Shown here one piece after another: positions 17,992 through 25,811 of a stretch of 64,000 nt of DNA; the stretch's first letter is position 1, and the number at the start of each line of letters is the position of its first letter. The DNA is taken from the NCBI RefSeq assembly GCF_030486405.1, contig NZ_CP129613.1:4526001-4590000 (forward strand), written 5' to 3'. Made by a program: the position numbers and the translations under genes. The notes under the pieces are model-generated. The model did no database searches. It was not told the DNA's origin and saw nothing but the letters and a program-made list of their open reading frames with translations. The DNA is from Mycolicibacterium sp. HK-90. Lineage in GTDB: Bacteria > Actinomycetota > Actinomycetes > Mycobacteriales > Mycobacteriaceae.

Positions 17992-19592
17992 CAGAACACC
18001 ACCGGCTGCTGGAACTCGCCCCACACCGACTTCAACGTCGACACCATCTCTCCCACTGTGCAATACGCGTTGGCGCAGTCGATCAACCGGTGCATCAGGT
18101 TGTCTGCCCCCGGTCCACTGCCTTCGGCACCCCGGGCCAACGCGGCCAGGGTCTCTTTCACCGCAACATCGTCACGCTCGGCCTTGACCTTCGAGAGTCG
18201 CTTGAGTTGCAGGTCGCGCCCTTCGGCGTCGAGCTCATAGGTGTCGATGTCGGGCGCCGGCTCGTCGGTGACGAATTTGTTGACCCCGATAACGGCCCGA
18301 CGCCCCGTTTCCACGTCCTGGTGGATCTTGAAGGCCTCGTCGGCGATCAGGCCCTGGAGATAGCCATCCTCGATGCACCGCACCATGCCGCCGTGCTTCT
18401 CCAGGTCGTCCATGATCTCGATGATCTTGGCCTCGGTGGCGTCGGTGAGCGCCTCGACGAAATACGAACCGCCCAGGGGGTCGGCGACTTTGGTGACACC
18501 GGTTTCATAGGCCAGGATCTGCTGGGTCCGCAGTGCCAGCGTCGCGGATTCCTCACTGGGCAGGGCGAATGGTTCGTCCCACGCGGCGGTGAACATCGAC
18601 TGGACGCCGCCGAGCACCGCCGCCATCGCCTCGTAGGCCACGCGCACCAGATTGTTCTGCGCCTGCGGGGCATAGAGGGAGGCACCGCCGGCCACGCAGC
18701 CGAACCGGAACATCGAGGCCTTGTCCGTGGTCGCGCCGTAGCGCTCCCGCACGATCGTCGCCCAACGGCGCCGGCCGGCACGGTATTTGGCGATCTCCTC
18801 GAAGAAGTCGCCGTGGGTGTAGAAGAAGAAGGAGATCTGCGGGGCGAACTTGTCGATCGTCATCCGGCCGCGTTCGACGACGGTGTCGCAGTAGGTGACG
18901 CCGTCGGCGAGGGTGAACGACATCTCCTGCACGGCGTTGGCGCCCGCGTCGCGGAAATGCGCACCGGCCACCGAGATCGCGTTGAACCGGGGTACCTCGG
19001 CCGCACAGAACTCGATGGTGTCGGCGATGAGCCGCAGCGACGGCTCGGGCGGCCAGATCCAGGTGCCGCGCGACGCGTACTCCTTGAGGATGTCGTTCTG
19101 GATGGTTCCGGTGAGCTTGTCGCGGGGCACGCCCTTCTTCTCGGCGGCGGCGACGTAGAAGGCCAGCAGGATGGCCGCGGTGCCGTTGATGGTGAAGCTG
19201 GTGCTGATCTTGTCCAGCGGGATGCCGTCGAACAGGATTTCGGCGTCGGCCAGGGTGTCGACCGCAACGCCGACGCGACCGACCTCTTCCCCGTACTCCT
19301 CGTCATCGGAGTCGTAGCCGCACTGGGTCGGCAGATCCAGCGCCACCGACAGGCCCGTCCCGCCCTGATCGAGCAGATAGCGATACCGGCGGTTGGATTC
19401 CTCGGCGGTTCCGAAGCCCGAATACTGGCGGAAAGTCCAGGTTTTCCCGCGGTAGCCCGAGGCGAAGTTGCCACGCGTGAAGGGATAGGCCCCGGGGGCA
19501 GGCGGCTCGACCGCCCGGTCGCCCGGTCCGTAGACGGGCGCCAGCGGGATGCCGGACGGAGTCTCTACTGGAGGGACATCTTGCTCGCTCAT
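17991..19592 (-). CDS. Large (catalytic) subunit of a split B12-dependent acyl-CoA mutase
   Basis: The 533-residue TIM-barrel subunit lacks the B12 domain, which is encoded by the next gene. FRQYSGFG carries the Tyr equivalent to Tyr89 and EYASRGTWIWPP the Arg equivalent to Arg207 of methylmalonyl-CoA mutase, the residues that hold the substrate carboxylate; AGAHFRDAG keeps His244. Isobutyryl- and 2-hydroxyisobutyryl-CoA mutases differ at Tyr89 and Arg207. A CoA ester with a free carboxylate is therefore expected. The gene appears leaderless (TTGGCA-17-TACGTT ends 8 bp before ATG). The mutase chemistry is secure; the substrate is inferred. Confidence 0.88.
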   Translation of the reverse strand: MSEQDVPPVETPSGIPLAPVYGPGDRAVEPPAPGAYPFTRGNFASGYRGKTWTFRQYSGFGTAEESNRRYRYLLDQGGTGLSVALDLPTQCGYDSDDEEYGEEVGRVGVAVDTLADAEILFDGIPLDKISTSFTINGTAAILLAFYVAAAEKKGVPRDKLTGTIQNDILKEYASRGTWIWPPEPSLRLIADTIEFCAAEVPRFNAISVAGAHFRDAGANAVQEMSFTLADGVTYCDTVVERGRMTIDKFAPQISFFFYTHGDFFEEIAKYRAGRRRWATIVRERYGATTDKASMFRFGCVAGGASLYAPQAQNNLVRVAYEAMAAVLGGVQSMFTAAWDEPFALPSEESATLALRTQQILAYETGVTKVADPLGGSYFVEALTDATEAKIIEIMDDLEKHGGMVRCIEDGYLQGLIADEAFKIHQDVETGRRAVIGVNKFVTDEPAPDIDTYELDAEGRDLQLKRLSKVKAERDDVAVKETLAALARGAEGSGPGADNLMHRLIDCANAYCTVGEMVSTLKSVWGEFQQPVVF

Positions 19593-19629
19593 CAGTGGAT
19601 AACGTACTTGCTAAAAATGAGAATGCCAA
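19592..19629 (-). promoter_or_regulatory. Candidate leaderless promoter of the mutase operon
   Basis: On the minus strand TTGGCA and TACGTT are separated by exactly 17 bp, and the -10 ends 8 bp before the ATG, which places the transcript start at or next to the start codon. Leaderless mRNAs are common in mycobacteria. The -35 lies inside the first copy of the 28-bp repeat. Confidence 0.5.
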
Positions 19630-19633
19630 TACC
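19606..19633 (+). repeat. 28-bp direct repeat, copy A
   Basis: A 28-bp sequence starting ACTTGCTAAAA and ending GAGAATGCCAATACC is repeated exactly at 19764-19791, 158 bp away in the same orientation, in the divergent region between the mutase and SDR operons. It includes the GAGAATG half of the cluster palindrome. This copy overlaps the mutase promoter. Confidence 0.75.
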
Positions 19634-19763
19634 GCGTGGTGGAAATGTGGCGCGTGTACTGGCCGGGAACGCCGCGACCTGCACCCCTGGACGCTGCGAC
19701 AACGGAGTCGAACACGTCTGATGAGCGACCGAATCCCCGGCCGCCCCCGGCGACGATTACGCC

Positions 19764-19791
19764 ACTTGCTAAAAATGAGAATGCCAATACC
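19764..19791 (+). repeat. 28-bp direct repeat, copy B
   Basis: An exact second copy lies near the plus-strand SDR-ligase operon. Here the repeat leads into TACCAT, which together with TTGCTA (16-bp spacing) is a possible promoter about 60 bp before the SDR ATG. The 267 bp between the two operons hold nothing else that I recognise. Confidence 0.7.
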
Positions 19792-19859
19792 ATTTGATTA
19801 CGGTCGACAGTACCGTTGACGACGGCGCACACGGATTGCTGCGCTCGACGAGGAGGACC

Positions 19860-20708
19860 ATGTCCAGCCAGCAAGAGTCATTCACCGACCGCACGCTGGT
19901 CGTGTCCGGCGGCAGCCGAGGGATCGGACTGGCGATTGCACTCGGTGCCGCCCGCCGCGGAGCGAACGTGGTGCTGCTGGCCAAGACGGCTGAACCGCAT
20001 CCCAAACTTCCCGGCACCGTGCACACGGCGGTCGCCGAGGTCGAGGCCGCCGGCGGCAAAGGCGTGGCCGTGGTCGGCGATGTGCGCAAGGAAGAGGACG
20101 TGGCCCGCGCGGTCGAGGCCGCAGTCGAGCACTTCGGCGGCGTCGACATCGTGATCAACAACGCCAGCGCCATCTCCACCGAACCGACCGAAGCACTCTC
20201 GGCCAAGAAGTTCGACCTGATGATGGACATCAACATCCGCGGCACGTTCCTGCTCACCAAGGCCGCGCTGCCGCACCTGCGCAAGTCCACAAACGGTCAG
20301 GTCCTCACGCTGGCCCCGCCGATGAACATGAACCCCTACTGGCTGGGCGCGCACCCGTCCTACACCCTGTCCAAGTACGGCATGACGCTGCTGTCGCAGG
20401 GCTGGGCCGCTGAATACGGCGATGCCGGAATCGGTTTCAGCTGCCTGTGGCCCGAGACCTACATCGCCACCGCCGCGGTGACCAACCTCGCCGACGGCGA
20501 CCAGATGGCCACGCAGTCCCGCTCTCCCGAGATCATGGCGGACGCGGCCGTGGAGATCCTGTCCCGCCCGGCCGCCGAGGTCAATGGTCAGACTTTCATC
20601 GACTCCGAGGTGCTCACCGCCGCCGGCGTCACCGACCTCTCCCGCTACGGCGGCGGGGATAATCCGATCATCGACATCTTCATCGACGCACCGGGACAGG
20701 GCCTATGA
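19860..20708 (+). CDS. SDR, HSDL2/citronellol dehydrogenase-like
   Basis: The 282-residue short-chain dehydrogenase has SGGSRGIG, INNAS and a YTLSK catalytic pair. The long insert after the cofactor loop (AKTAEPHPKLPGTVHTAVAE) and the C-terminal NGQTFIDSEVL are typical of the HSDL2 / AtuG-like subfamily, reported on terpenoid alcohols. AGGAGG precedes the ATG at 19860. It overlaps the next ligase (ATGA). It would oxidise a secondary or primary alcohol of the pathway. Confidence 0.8.
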   Translation: MSSQQESFTDRTLVVSGGSRGIGLAIALGAARRGANVVLLAKTAEPHPKLPGTVHTAVAEVEAAGGKGVAVVGDVRKEEDVARAVEAAVEHFGGVDIVINNASAISTEPTEALSAKKFDLMMDINIRGTFLLTKAALPHLRKSTNGQVLTLAPPMNMNPYWLGAHPSYTLSKYGMTLLSQGWAAEYGDAGIGFSCLWPETYIATAAVTNLADGDQMATQSRSPEIMADAAVEILSRPAAEVNGQTFIDSEVLTAAGVTDLSRYGGGDNPIIDIFIDAPGQGL

Positions 20709-22207
20709 GCATCTCGCTACTGCTGGAGATGGCGGTGTCGGGCGGACCCGACCGCACCGCGGTGGTGTCCGACGATCTCCGCCTGACCACCGAGGAACTC
20801 AGCACCCTCGCCGACGGCGGCGCCGGTGTCATCGCGGCATCCGGGGCCGCCCACGTGGCGTATGTCGGCACCGGCGGAGCGCTGCTGCCGCTGCTGCTGT
20901 TCGCCTCGGCCCGCGCGGCCGTGCCGTTCACCCCGCTGAACTACCGGCTGAGCAAGGACGGCCTGCACGAGCTGATCGAGCGACTGCCCGAGCCGCTCGT
21001 CGTCGCCGACGCCGAATACGCCGACGTGGTCGCCGGGACCGGCAAGCAGGTCATCACCGCCGAGGACTTTCTGGCGGCGGCCCGCACCGCCGAACCCGCT
21101 GCCGAGTTCGCCGATCCGGACGCGGTCGCGGTCGTGCTGTTCACCTCGGGCACCACGTCGCGCCCCAAGGCCGTCGAGCTCACCCACAACAACCTGACCA
21201 GCTACATCACCGGGACAGTCGAATTCGCCTCGGCCGCAGAGGAAGACGCGGCGCTGATCTGCGTGCCGCCGTATCACATCGCCGGGGTCAGTGCGGCCAT
21301 GTCGAACCTGTACGCCGGCCGGAAGATGGTGTACCTGAGACACTTCGACGCCGACAGGTGGGTTGAGCTGGTCCGCACCGAGGGCGTCACGTCGGCCACC
21401 GTGGTGCCGACCATGCTGGACCGCATCGTCACCGCACTGGAATCGGCCGGCCTCGAGCTGCCCAGCCTGCGCAACCTCGCCTACGGCGGCTCCAAGGTGG
21501 CGCTGCCCCTGGTCCGCAAGGCGCTGCAACTGCTGCCGAACGTCGGCTTCGTCAATGCGTACGGATTGACCGAAACCAGTTCCACCATCGCGGTTCTGGG
21601 CCCCGACGATCACCGCGAGGCACTGGCCGCCGAGGATCCGGCCGCCGCCCGTCGCCTCGGCTCGGTGGGCCAGGTGGTGCCGGGTATCGAGGTCCAGATC
21701 CGCGCCGACGACGGCACCGTGCTGAGCTCGGGCGAGACCGGCGAGTTGTTCGTCCGCGGTGAACAGGTGTCGGGGCGATACACCGACATCGGCTCCGTGC
21801 TCGACGCCGAAGGCTGGTTCCCCACCAAGGATGTCGCCATGCTCGACGAGGGCGGCTACCTGTTCATCGGCGGACGCTCCGACGACACCATCATCCGCGG
21901 TGGCGAGAACATCGCCCCGGCCGAGATCGAAGATGTGCTCGTCGAACATCCCGAGGTCCGCGACGTGGCCGTCGTCGGCCCAGAGGACCCGCAGTGGGGG
22001 CAGATCATCGTGGCCGTCGTGGTGCCCGTCGAGGGCACCTCCCCCGACCCGGACGCGCTGCGCGATCATGTCCGAAAGCAACTGCGCGGATCCCGCACCC
22101 CCGACCGGGTGGTGTTCCGCGATGAACTACCCACCAACCCGACCGGCAAGGTCCTGCGCCGCCAGCTCGTCGACGAACTCGCACCCGTATCAAAGGAGTC
22201 AGCATGA
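20705..22207 (+). CDS. AMP-forming acyl-CoA synthetase (second)
   Basis: The 500-residue ANL-superfamily ligase has FTSGTTSRPKAV, AYGLTETSS, a GGRSDDTIIRGGENIAPAEIE hinge and a PTGKVLRR C-terminal lysine. It is coupled to both neighbours through ATGA overlaps. It could activate the same growth substrate as the ligase at 13.6-15.0 kb or a later intermediate released after ring fission. Confidence 0.87.
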   Translation: MSISLLLEMAVSGGPDRTAVVSDDLRLTTEELSTLADGGAGVIAASGAAHVAYVGTGGALLPLLLFASARAAVPFTPLNYRLSKDGLHELIERLPEPLVVADAEYADVVAGTGKQVITAEDFLAAARTAEPAAEFADPDAVAVVLFTSGTTSRPKAVELTHNNLTSYITGTVEFASAAEEDAALICVPPYHIAGVSAAMSNLYAGRKMVYLRHFDADRWVELVRTEGVTSATVVPTMLDRIVTALESAGLELPSLRNLAYGGSKVALPLVRKALQLLPNVGFVNAYGLTETSSTIAVLGPDDHREALAAEDPAAARRLGSVGQVVPGIEVQIRADDGTVLSSGETGELFVRGEQVSGRYTDIGSVLDAEGWFPTKDVAMLDEGGYLFIGGRSDDTIIRGGENIAPAEIEDVLVEHPEVRDVAVVGPEDPQWGQIIVAVVVPVEGTSPDPDALRDHVRKQLRGSRTPDRVVFRDELPTNPTGKVLRRQLVDELAPVSKESA

Positions 22208-22506
22208 TCAAGAACGGCACCCGCCTGCAGAGCCAGGTGTGCGACACCCAGGTCATCGTGGTGCGCAGTGCCGACAGCCTCGACGATCTCCGCGCGGGCG
22301 GCGTCGTGATGGTGCCACTCGACGCCGAGAAGGATTCCGCCGCAACCATCGACGCCGCCTTCTCCGACGGCAACCTGATGGGCAAGCGTTACGTCGACGA
22401 CGGTGGTGCCGAGGTGCTCGTCACCAAGGCCGGCGCCGGCACGCTGTCGATCGGGACCACCGCCCTGAGCCTCAAAGAGGCCAAGCCGCTTCCGGCCAGC
22501 GACTAA
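22204..22506 (+). CDS. Conserved hypothetical protein, ligase-linked
   Basis: I do not recognise a named family with confidence in this 100-residue protein. It has no signal peptide or membrane segment. Its order (KNGTRLQSQVCDTQVIVVR, an acidic middle, then GAEVLVTKAGAGTLSIG) suggests a small all-beta domain with one cysteine. The ATGA overlap with the ligase and good Shine-Dalgarno AAAGGAG argue for a real, functionally linked product, perhaps a partner or metal/cofactor-binding accessory protein. Confidence 0.7.
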   Translation: MIKNGTRLQSQVCDTQVIVVRSADSLDDLRAGGVVMVPLDAEKDSAATIDAAFSDGNLMGKRYVDDGGAEVLVTKAGAGTLSIGTTALSLKEAKPLPASD

Positions 22507-22515
22507 CTCCGGGCC

Positions 22516-23793
22516 ATGGCCTCGCGGGTGACCCCGCTGCGGGTCGCGGTCGCCAGCTTCATCGGCACCACGGTCGAGTTCTACGACTTCCTGATCTACG
22601 GCACCGCGGCCGCGCTGGTCTTTCCCAAGCTGTTCTTCCCACAGGCCTCGCCGGCAGCCGGTGTGCTGCTGTCGTTCGCCACCTTCGGTGTCGGATTCAT
22701 CGCCCGTCCGCTGGGCGGCATCGTGTTCGGCCACTTCGGTGACCGACTCGGCCGCAAACGGATGCTGGTGTACTCCCTTGTCGGCATGGGGGTTTCGACC
22801 GTCCTGATCGGGGTGTTACCCACCTACGCCCAGATCGGCCTGCTGGCTCCGCTGCTGCTCACCGTCTTGCGGTTGTGCCAGGGCTTCGCCGTCGGCGGCG
22901 AGTGGGGTGGTGCCACCCTGATGGCCGTCGAGCACGCCGGCCCCGCACGGCGGGGGTTCTACGGATCCTTCCCGCAGATGGGCGCGCCGGCCGGGACCGC
23001 AGCGGCCACCCTGGCGTTCTTCCTGGCCTCCCAGCTGTCCGACGCGCAGTTCCTCACCTGGGGCTGGCGACTGCCATTCCTGTTCAGCGCGGTGTTGATC
23101 GCCATCGGTCTGGTGATCCGGCTCAAGCTGACCGAAAGCCCCGAATTCGCGGCCATCAGCCAGGATTCGGCGATCGCCTCGATGCCTATCGTCGAGGCTT
23201 TCCGGAGGCACTGGCGGCAGATCATCCTCGTGGCCGGGGCCTACCTGTCCCAAGGGGTCTTCGCCTACATCTGCGTGGCGTATCTGGTGTCATACGCCAC
23301 GACGGCGGCCGGAATCGACCGCGGATCGGCACTTTTCGGGGTGTTCCTCGCCGCACTGGTGGCCGTGGCGGCTTACCCGTTGTTCGGGGCCTGGTCGGAT
23401 TCGGTGGGCCGCAAGCGGTTGTTCCTGACCGGTGTCCTGCTGATGGGCCTGTCCGCATTCCCGGCGTTCGCCTTGATCAACACCGGCAACCCGGTGCTGT
23501 TCGGCGTCGCCCTGGTGCTGGTGTTCGGCCTGGCGATGGCGCCGGCAGCCGGGGTCACGGGGGCATTGTTCAGCCTGGTCTTCGACACCGACGTGCGCTA
23601 CAGCGGGGTTTCGATCGGTTACACGCTGTCGCAGGTCCTGGGCTCCGCGTTCGCGCCGACCATCGCCGCCGCGCTCTACGCCTCGACCCACGCCAGCGAC
23701 GCGATCGCGTGGTATCTGGTTGCGGTGTCGGTGGTGTCGATCGTCAGCGTCAGCTTGCTGCCGTCCGACCGCCGGGTGCTCGCTCACGCGTGA
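22516..23793 (+). CDS. MFS permease, metabolite:H+ symporter type
   Basis: The 425-residue, 12-segment transporter starts FIGTTVEFYDFLIYGTAAALV and has the loop FGHFGDRLGRKRMLV, both typical of the MHS (ShiA/KgtP/ProP-like) subfamily that imports carboxylic acids or osmolytes. Lying 9 bp after the hypothetical gene, it is probably the uptake system for the pathway acid. CCCCATCGGGG at 23811-23821 is a weak hairpin before the convergent TetR gene. Confidence 0.85.
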   Translation: MASRVTPLRVAVASFIGTTVEFYDFLIYGTAAALVFPKLFFPQASPAAGVLLSFATFGVGFIARPLGGIVFGHFGDRLGRKRMLVYSLVGMGVSTVLIGVLPTYAQIGLLAPLLLTVLRLCQGFAVGGEWGGATLMAVEHAGPARRGFYGSFPQMGAPAGTAAATLAFFLASQLSDAQFLTWGWRLPFLFSAVLIAIGLVIRLKLTESPEFAAISQDSAIASMPIVEAFRRHWRQIILVAGAYLSQGVFAYICVAYLVSYATTAAGIDRGSALFGVFLAALVAVAAYPLFGAWSDSVGRKRLFLTGVLLMGLSAFPAFALINTGNPVLFGVALVLVFGLAMAPAAGVTGALFSLVFDTDVRYSGVSIGYTLSQVLGSAFAPTIAAALYASTHASDAIAWYLVAVSVVSIVSVSLLPSDRRVLAHA

Positions 23794-23807
23794 CGGCTGG
23801 TCACTCC
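23788..23807. repeat. 20-bp direct repeat, left copy
   Basis: The sequence GCGTGACGGCTGGTCACTCC overlaps the MFS stop codon and recurs exactly at 25024-25043; with flanks, 24 of 25 positions match. The pair brackets the TetR and Ddn-like genes. It contains the small dyad GTGAC/GTCAC. Confidence 0.6.
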
Positions 23808-23821
23808 CCTCCCCATCGGGG

Positions 23822-24457
23822 CTAGGACTGCATCAGACTCGCGGCAACGGTTGCGGCCTCGGCCGCGCCTGCGGGCAGCGGAGTCGCCGCGGCGGCGCGT
23901 AAACCGTCCAGCAGCAAGGCAATCTGGCGGCGGGCGACCGCAGCAGCGTCCGGGCCACCATGGTCGGCCAGGCAGGCGTTGAGCCACAGCGCTGTGAACA
24001 GGTCGTCGACGGTGATGTCAGCTCGCAGCGAACCATCGGCCTGCGCGTCGGCGATCAACCGTGAGCCGAGTTCCAGACTGTCCTGGCAGATCTGCTCGAT
24101 CGCCGGCGAGGCGTACCGCGAGCTGCACATGGCATCACTGAAGGCATGATCGCCGGCCTGCAGATCGCACAACCCAAATATGAAGGTGGCCAGGCGTTCC
24201 CACGCCGAGTCGGCGGACAGCGCGCGCTCGGACAGGTCCGCCAATGTCTGTGCAAGCAGGGCAGGCAACGCCGCGTCGATGAGATCCTCGCGAGTCGCGA
24301 AGCGGTTGTAGAGCGTCCCGATGCTGACCCCGGCGCGCGCCGCGACCGCTTCCAGTGGAGCGCCGAGCCCGCGCTCCTGAAACTCGGCCTGCGCGGCTTC
24401 GAGCAGTTTCTCGCGATTGCGGCGCGCATCGGCGCGTAGCGCGCGTTGTGCAGGCAT
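23822..24457 (-). CDS. TetR/AcrR-family regulator
   Basis: The 211-residue protein has an N-terminal helix-turn-helix (GLGAPLEAVAARAGVSIGTLYNRFATREDL, about residues 30-60) and an all-helical ligand domain of the SBI/TetR_C-type. It diverges from the Ddn-like gene with 91 bp between the start codons, so it probably controls that gene and itself. A role in the catabolic cluster cannot be excluded, but none of the cluster palindromes lies near it. Confidence 0.88.
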   Translation of the reverse strand: MPAQRALRADARRNREKLLEAAQAEFQERGLGAPLEAVAARAGVSIGTLYNRFATREDLIDAALPALLAQTLADLSERALSADSAWERLATFIFGLCDLQAGDHAFSDAMCSSRYASPAIEQICQDSLELGSRLIADAQADGSLRADITVDDLFTALWLNACLADHGGPDAAAVARRQIALLLDGLRAAAATPLPAGAAEAATVAASLMQS

Positions 24458-24475
24458 CGCACCTCCAGAACTAAG

Positions 24476-24506
24476 TTGACACGCACCCTCAATATAGCGC
24501 TAGGCT
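24476..24506 (+). promoter_or_regulatory. Candidate promoter of the Ddn-like gene
   Basis: A perfect TTGACA (24476-24481) is followed after 19 bp by TAGGCT (24501-24506). The 8-bp palindrome TAGCGCTA overlaps the -10 region and could be the core of the TetR operator. Confidence 0.4.
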
Positions 24507-24548
24507 GGGTCGCATAACTTGAGCATTGGCCTCAGCTTGGAGGAAATC

Positions 24549-24992
24549 GTGAAGCTGCCCTGGTACATCAAGCCCGGCAACAAGGCCATCGTCGCGCTGT
24601 CCCGGCTCGGACTCCGCTTCGGCGCAAAGGGTCCCGTGATCCTCACGGTCACCGGACGCAAATCCGGGAAACCCCGCGCGACACCAGTCACCCCGATGTT
24701 CGTCGATGGCAAGCAATACGTCGCTGCGGCACCGGAGGCGGCGTGGATCGCAAATGTGCGCGCCGACCAGGCCGCGACACTGAGCCGGGGCCGTCGAGTC
24801 GAGCAGGTACGGATGGTCGAACTTTCCGACGAGGACGCCAGGCCACTGCTTCGCCTGGTGCCCAGCCTGATTCCCGGCTGGGTCGGCTTTCTTCGCCAGG
24901 GCGGACTGGTGACCGACGGTGGCCCCGACGAGTTCGAGGCGCTACTGGGGCGGATGCCCATCTTCCGGGTGGAACCCGCATCCGCTCGATGA
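24549..24992 (+). CDS. Ddn-like nitroreductase/quinone reductase (F420-type split barrel)
   Basis: The 147-residue split-beta-barrel protein has VILTVTGRKSGKPRATPV, the F420-binding core of the deazaflavin-dependent nitroreductase (Ddn) family. Members reduce quinones or nitroimidazoles with F420H2. GGAGG five bases before the GTG at 24549 decides the start. Regulated expression by the divergent TetR would suit a redox-stress or xenobiotic role. Confidence 0.8.
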   Translation: MKLPWYIKPGNKAIVALSRLGLRFGAKGPVILTVTGRKSGKPRATPVTPMFVDGKQYVAAAPEAAWIANVRADQAATLSRGRRVEQVRMVELSDEDARPLLRLVPSLIPGWVGFLRQGGLVTDGGPDEFEALLGRMPIFRVEPASAR

Positions 24993-25019
24993 CGGCAACC
25001 CCCGCAGTCTGGACCTACC

Positions 25020-25757
25020 TCATGCGTGACGGCTGGTCACTCCACCGTCCACCACCAGCTGCGTGCCGGTGATGAAGGACGCCTTCGGCGACATCAGGAA
25101 CGCCACCGCGGCCCCGATCTCGTCGGGTTGCCCGAGCCGACCCAACGGTGCGGCCTGTTCGAAGCTCGCGCGGATCTCCTCGACATCCAACGCGATCTGC
25201 AGCATCGGGGTGTGGATGAAGCCCGGGCATACCGCGTTGACGCGAATTCCCGACGGGCCCAGCTGGGCAGCCATCGACCGCGTCATGCCGAGCAGACCCG
25301 CCTTGGACGCGCAATAAGCGGGGATGAACGGGTTGGCGGCCAGGCCTTCGATACTCGAGATGCCGACCACCGCGGGCGATCCACCGTCGCGGGCGGACTT
25401 CTCCAGGTGCGGCAACAGCAGCTGGACCAACAGCGCCTGGGCACGCAGGTTCACGTCGAGCACCGCGTCCCACGATTCCTCGGTGTAGGCACCGACCGGT
25501 TCGGGGATCACCCGGCCCGCGGCGTGCACCAGCCCGTCGATGCCGTCGAGCGCCTGGGCCGCCTCCTCAACCGCCGCCGCCATTGCGCCCGTGTCGCACA
25601 CGTCGACCACCGCCCACGGCATGCCCAGGTTCTCGGCCACCGACTTCACCTCAGGTGCGATGTCCCACAACGAAACCTGCCTACCGTCGGCAATCAGCGC
25701 CTCCGCGCTGGCCCGGCCGATCCCCGACGCTGCACCCGTCACCACCACACCTGTCAT
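25020..25757 (-). CDS. SDR-family oxidoreductase
   Basis: The 245-residue short-chain dehydrogenase has GAASGIGRA, HAAG, YCASK and a C-terminal ITGTQLVVDGGVTSRHA. It is likely the last gene of the P450-phosphotransferase-SDR operon (54-bp gap), and could oxidise the alcohol made by the P450. Its final codons lie within the 20-bp repeat shared with the MFS stop region. Confidence 0.83.
   Translation of the reverse strand: MTGVVVTGAASGIGRASAEALIADGRQVSLWDIAPEVKSVAENLGMPWAVVDVCDTGAMAAAVEEAAQALDGIDGLVHAAGRVIPEPVGAYTEESWDAVLDVNLRAQALLVQLLLPHLEKSARDGGSPAVVGISSIEGLAANPFIPAYCASKAGLLGMTRSMAAQLGPSGIRVNAVCPGFIHTPMLQIALDVEEIRASFEQAAPLGRLGQPDEIGAAVAFLMSPKASFITGTQLVVDGGVTSRHA
25024..25043. repeat. 20-bp direct repeat, right copy
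   Basis: An exact copy of 23788-23807. Here it encodes, on the minus strand, the last residues of the SDR, whereas the left copy covers the stop of the MFS gene on the plus strand. Confidence 0.6.
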
Positions 25758-25811
25758 GCCGGACAGGTTAGGTGCCCGGAGAGCCGTCGTGGGCGATTTT
25801 GGTTATACCGG

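Noticed and set aside
17985..19721. Open frame of 578 codons on the plus strand
   Set aside because: It is antisense to the mutase large subunit, whose catalytic residues are clear.
19721..19819. 32-codon ORF (MSDRIPGRPRRR...) within the mutase/SDR divergent region
   Set aside because: It overlaps the 28-bp repeat copy B and the putative promoter, has no ribosome binding site and is Arg-rich by composition.
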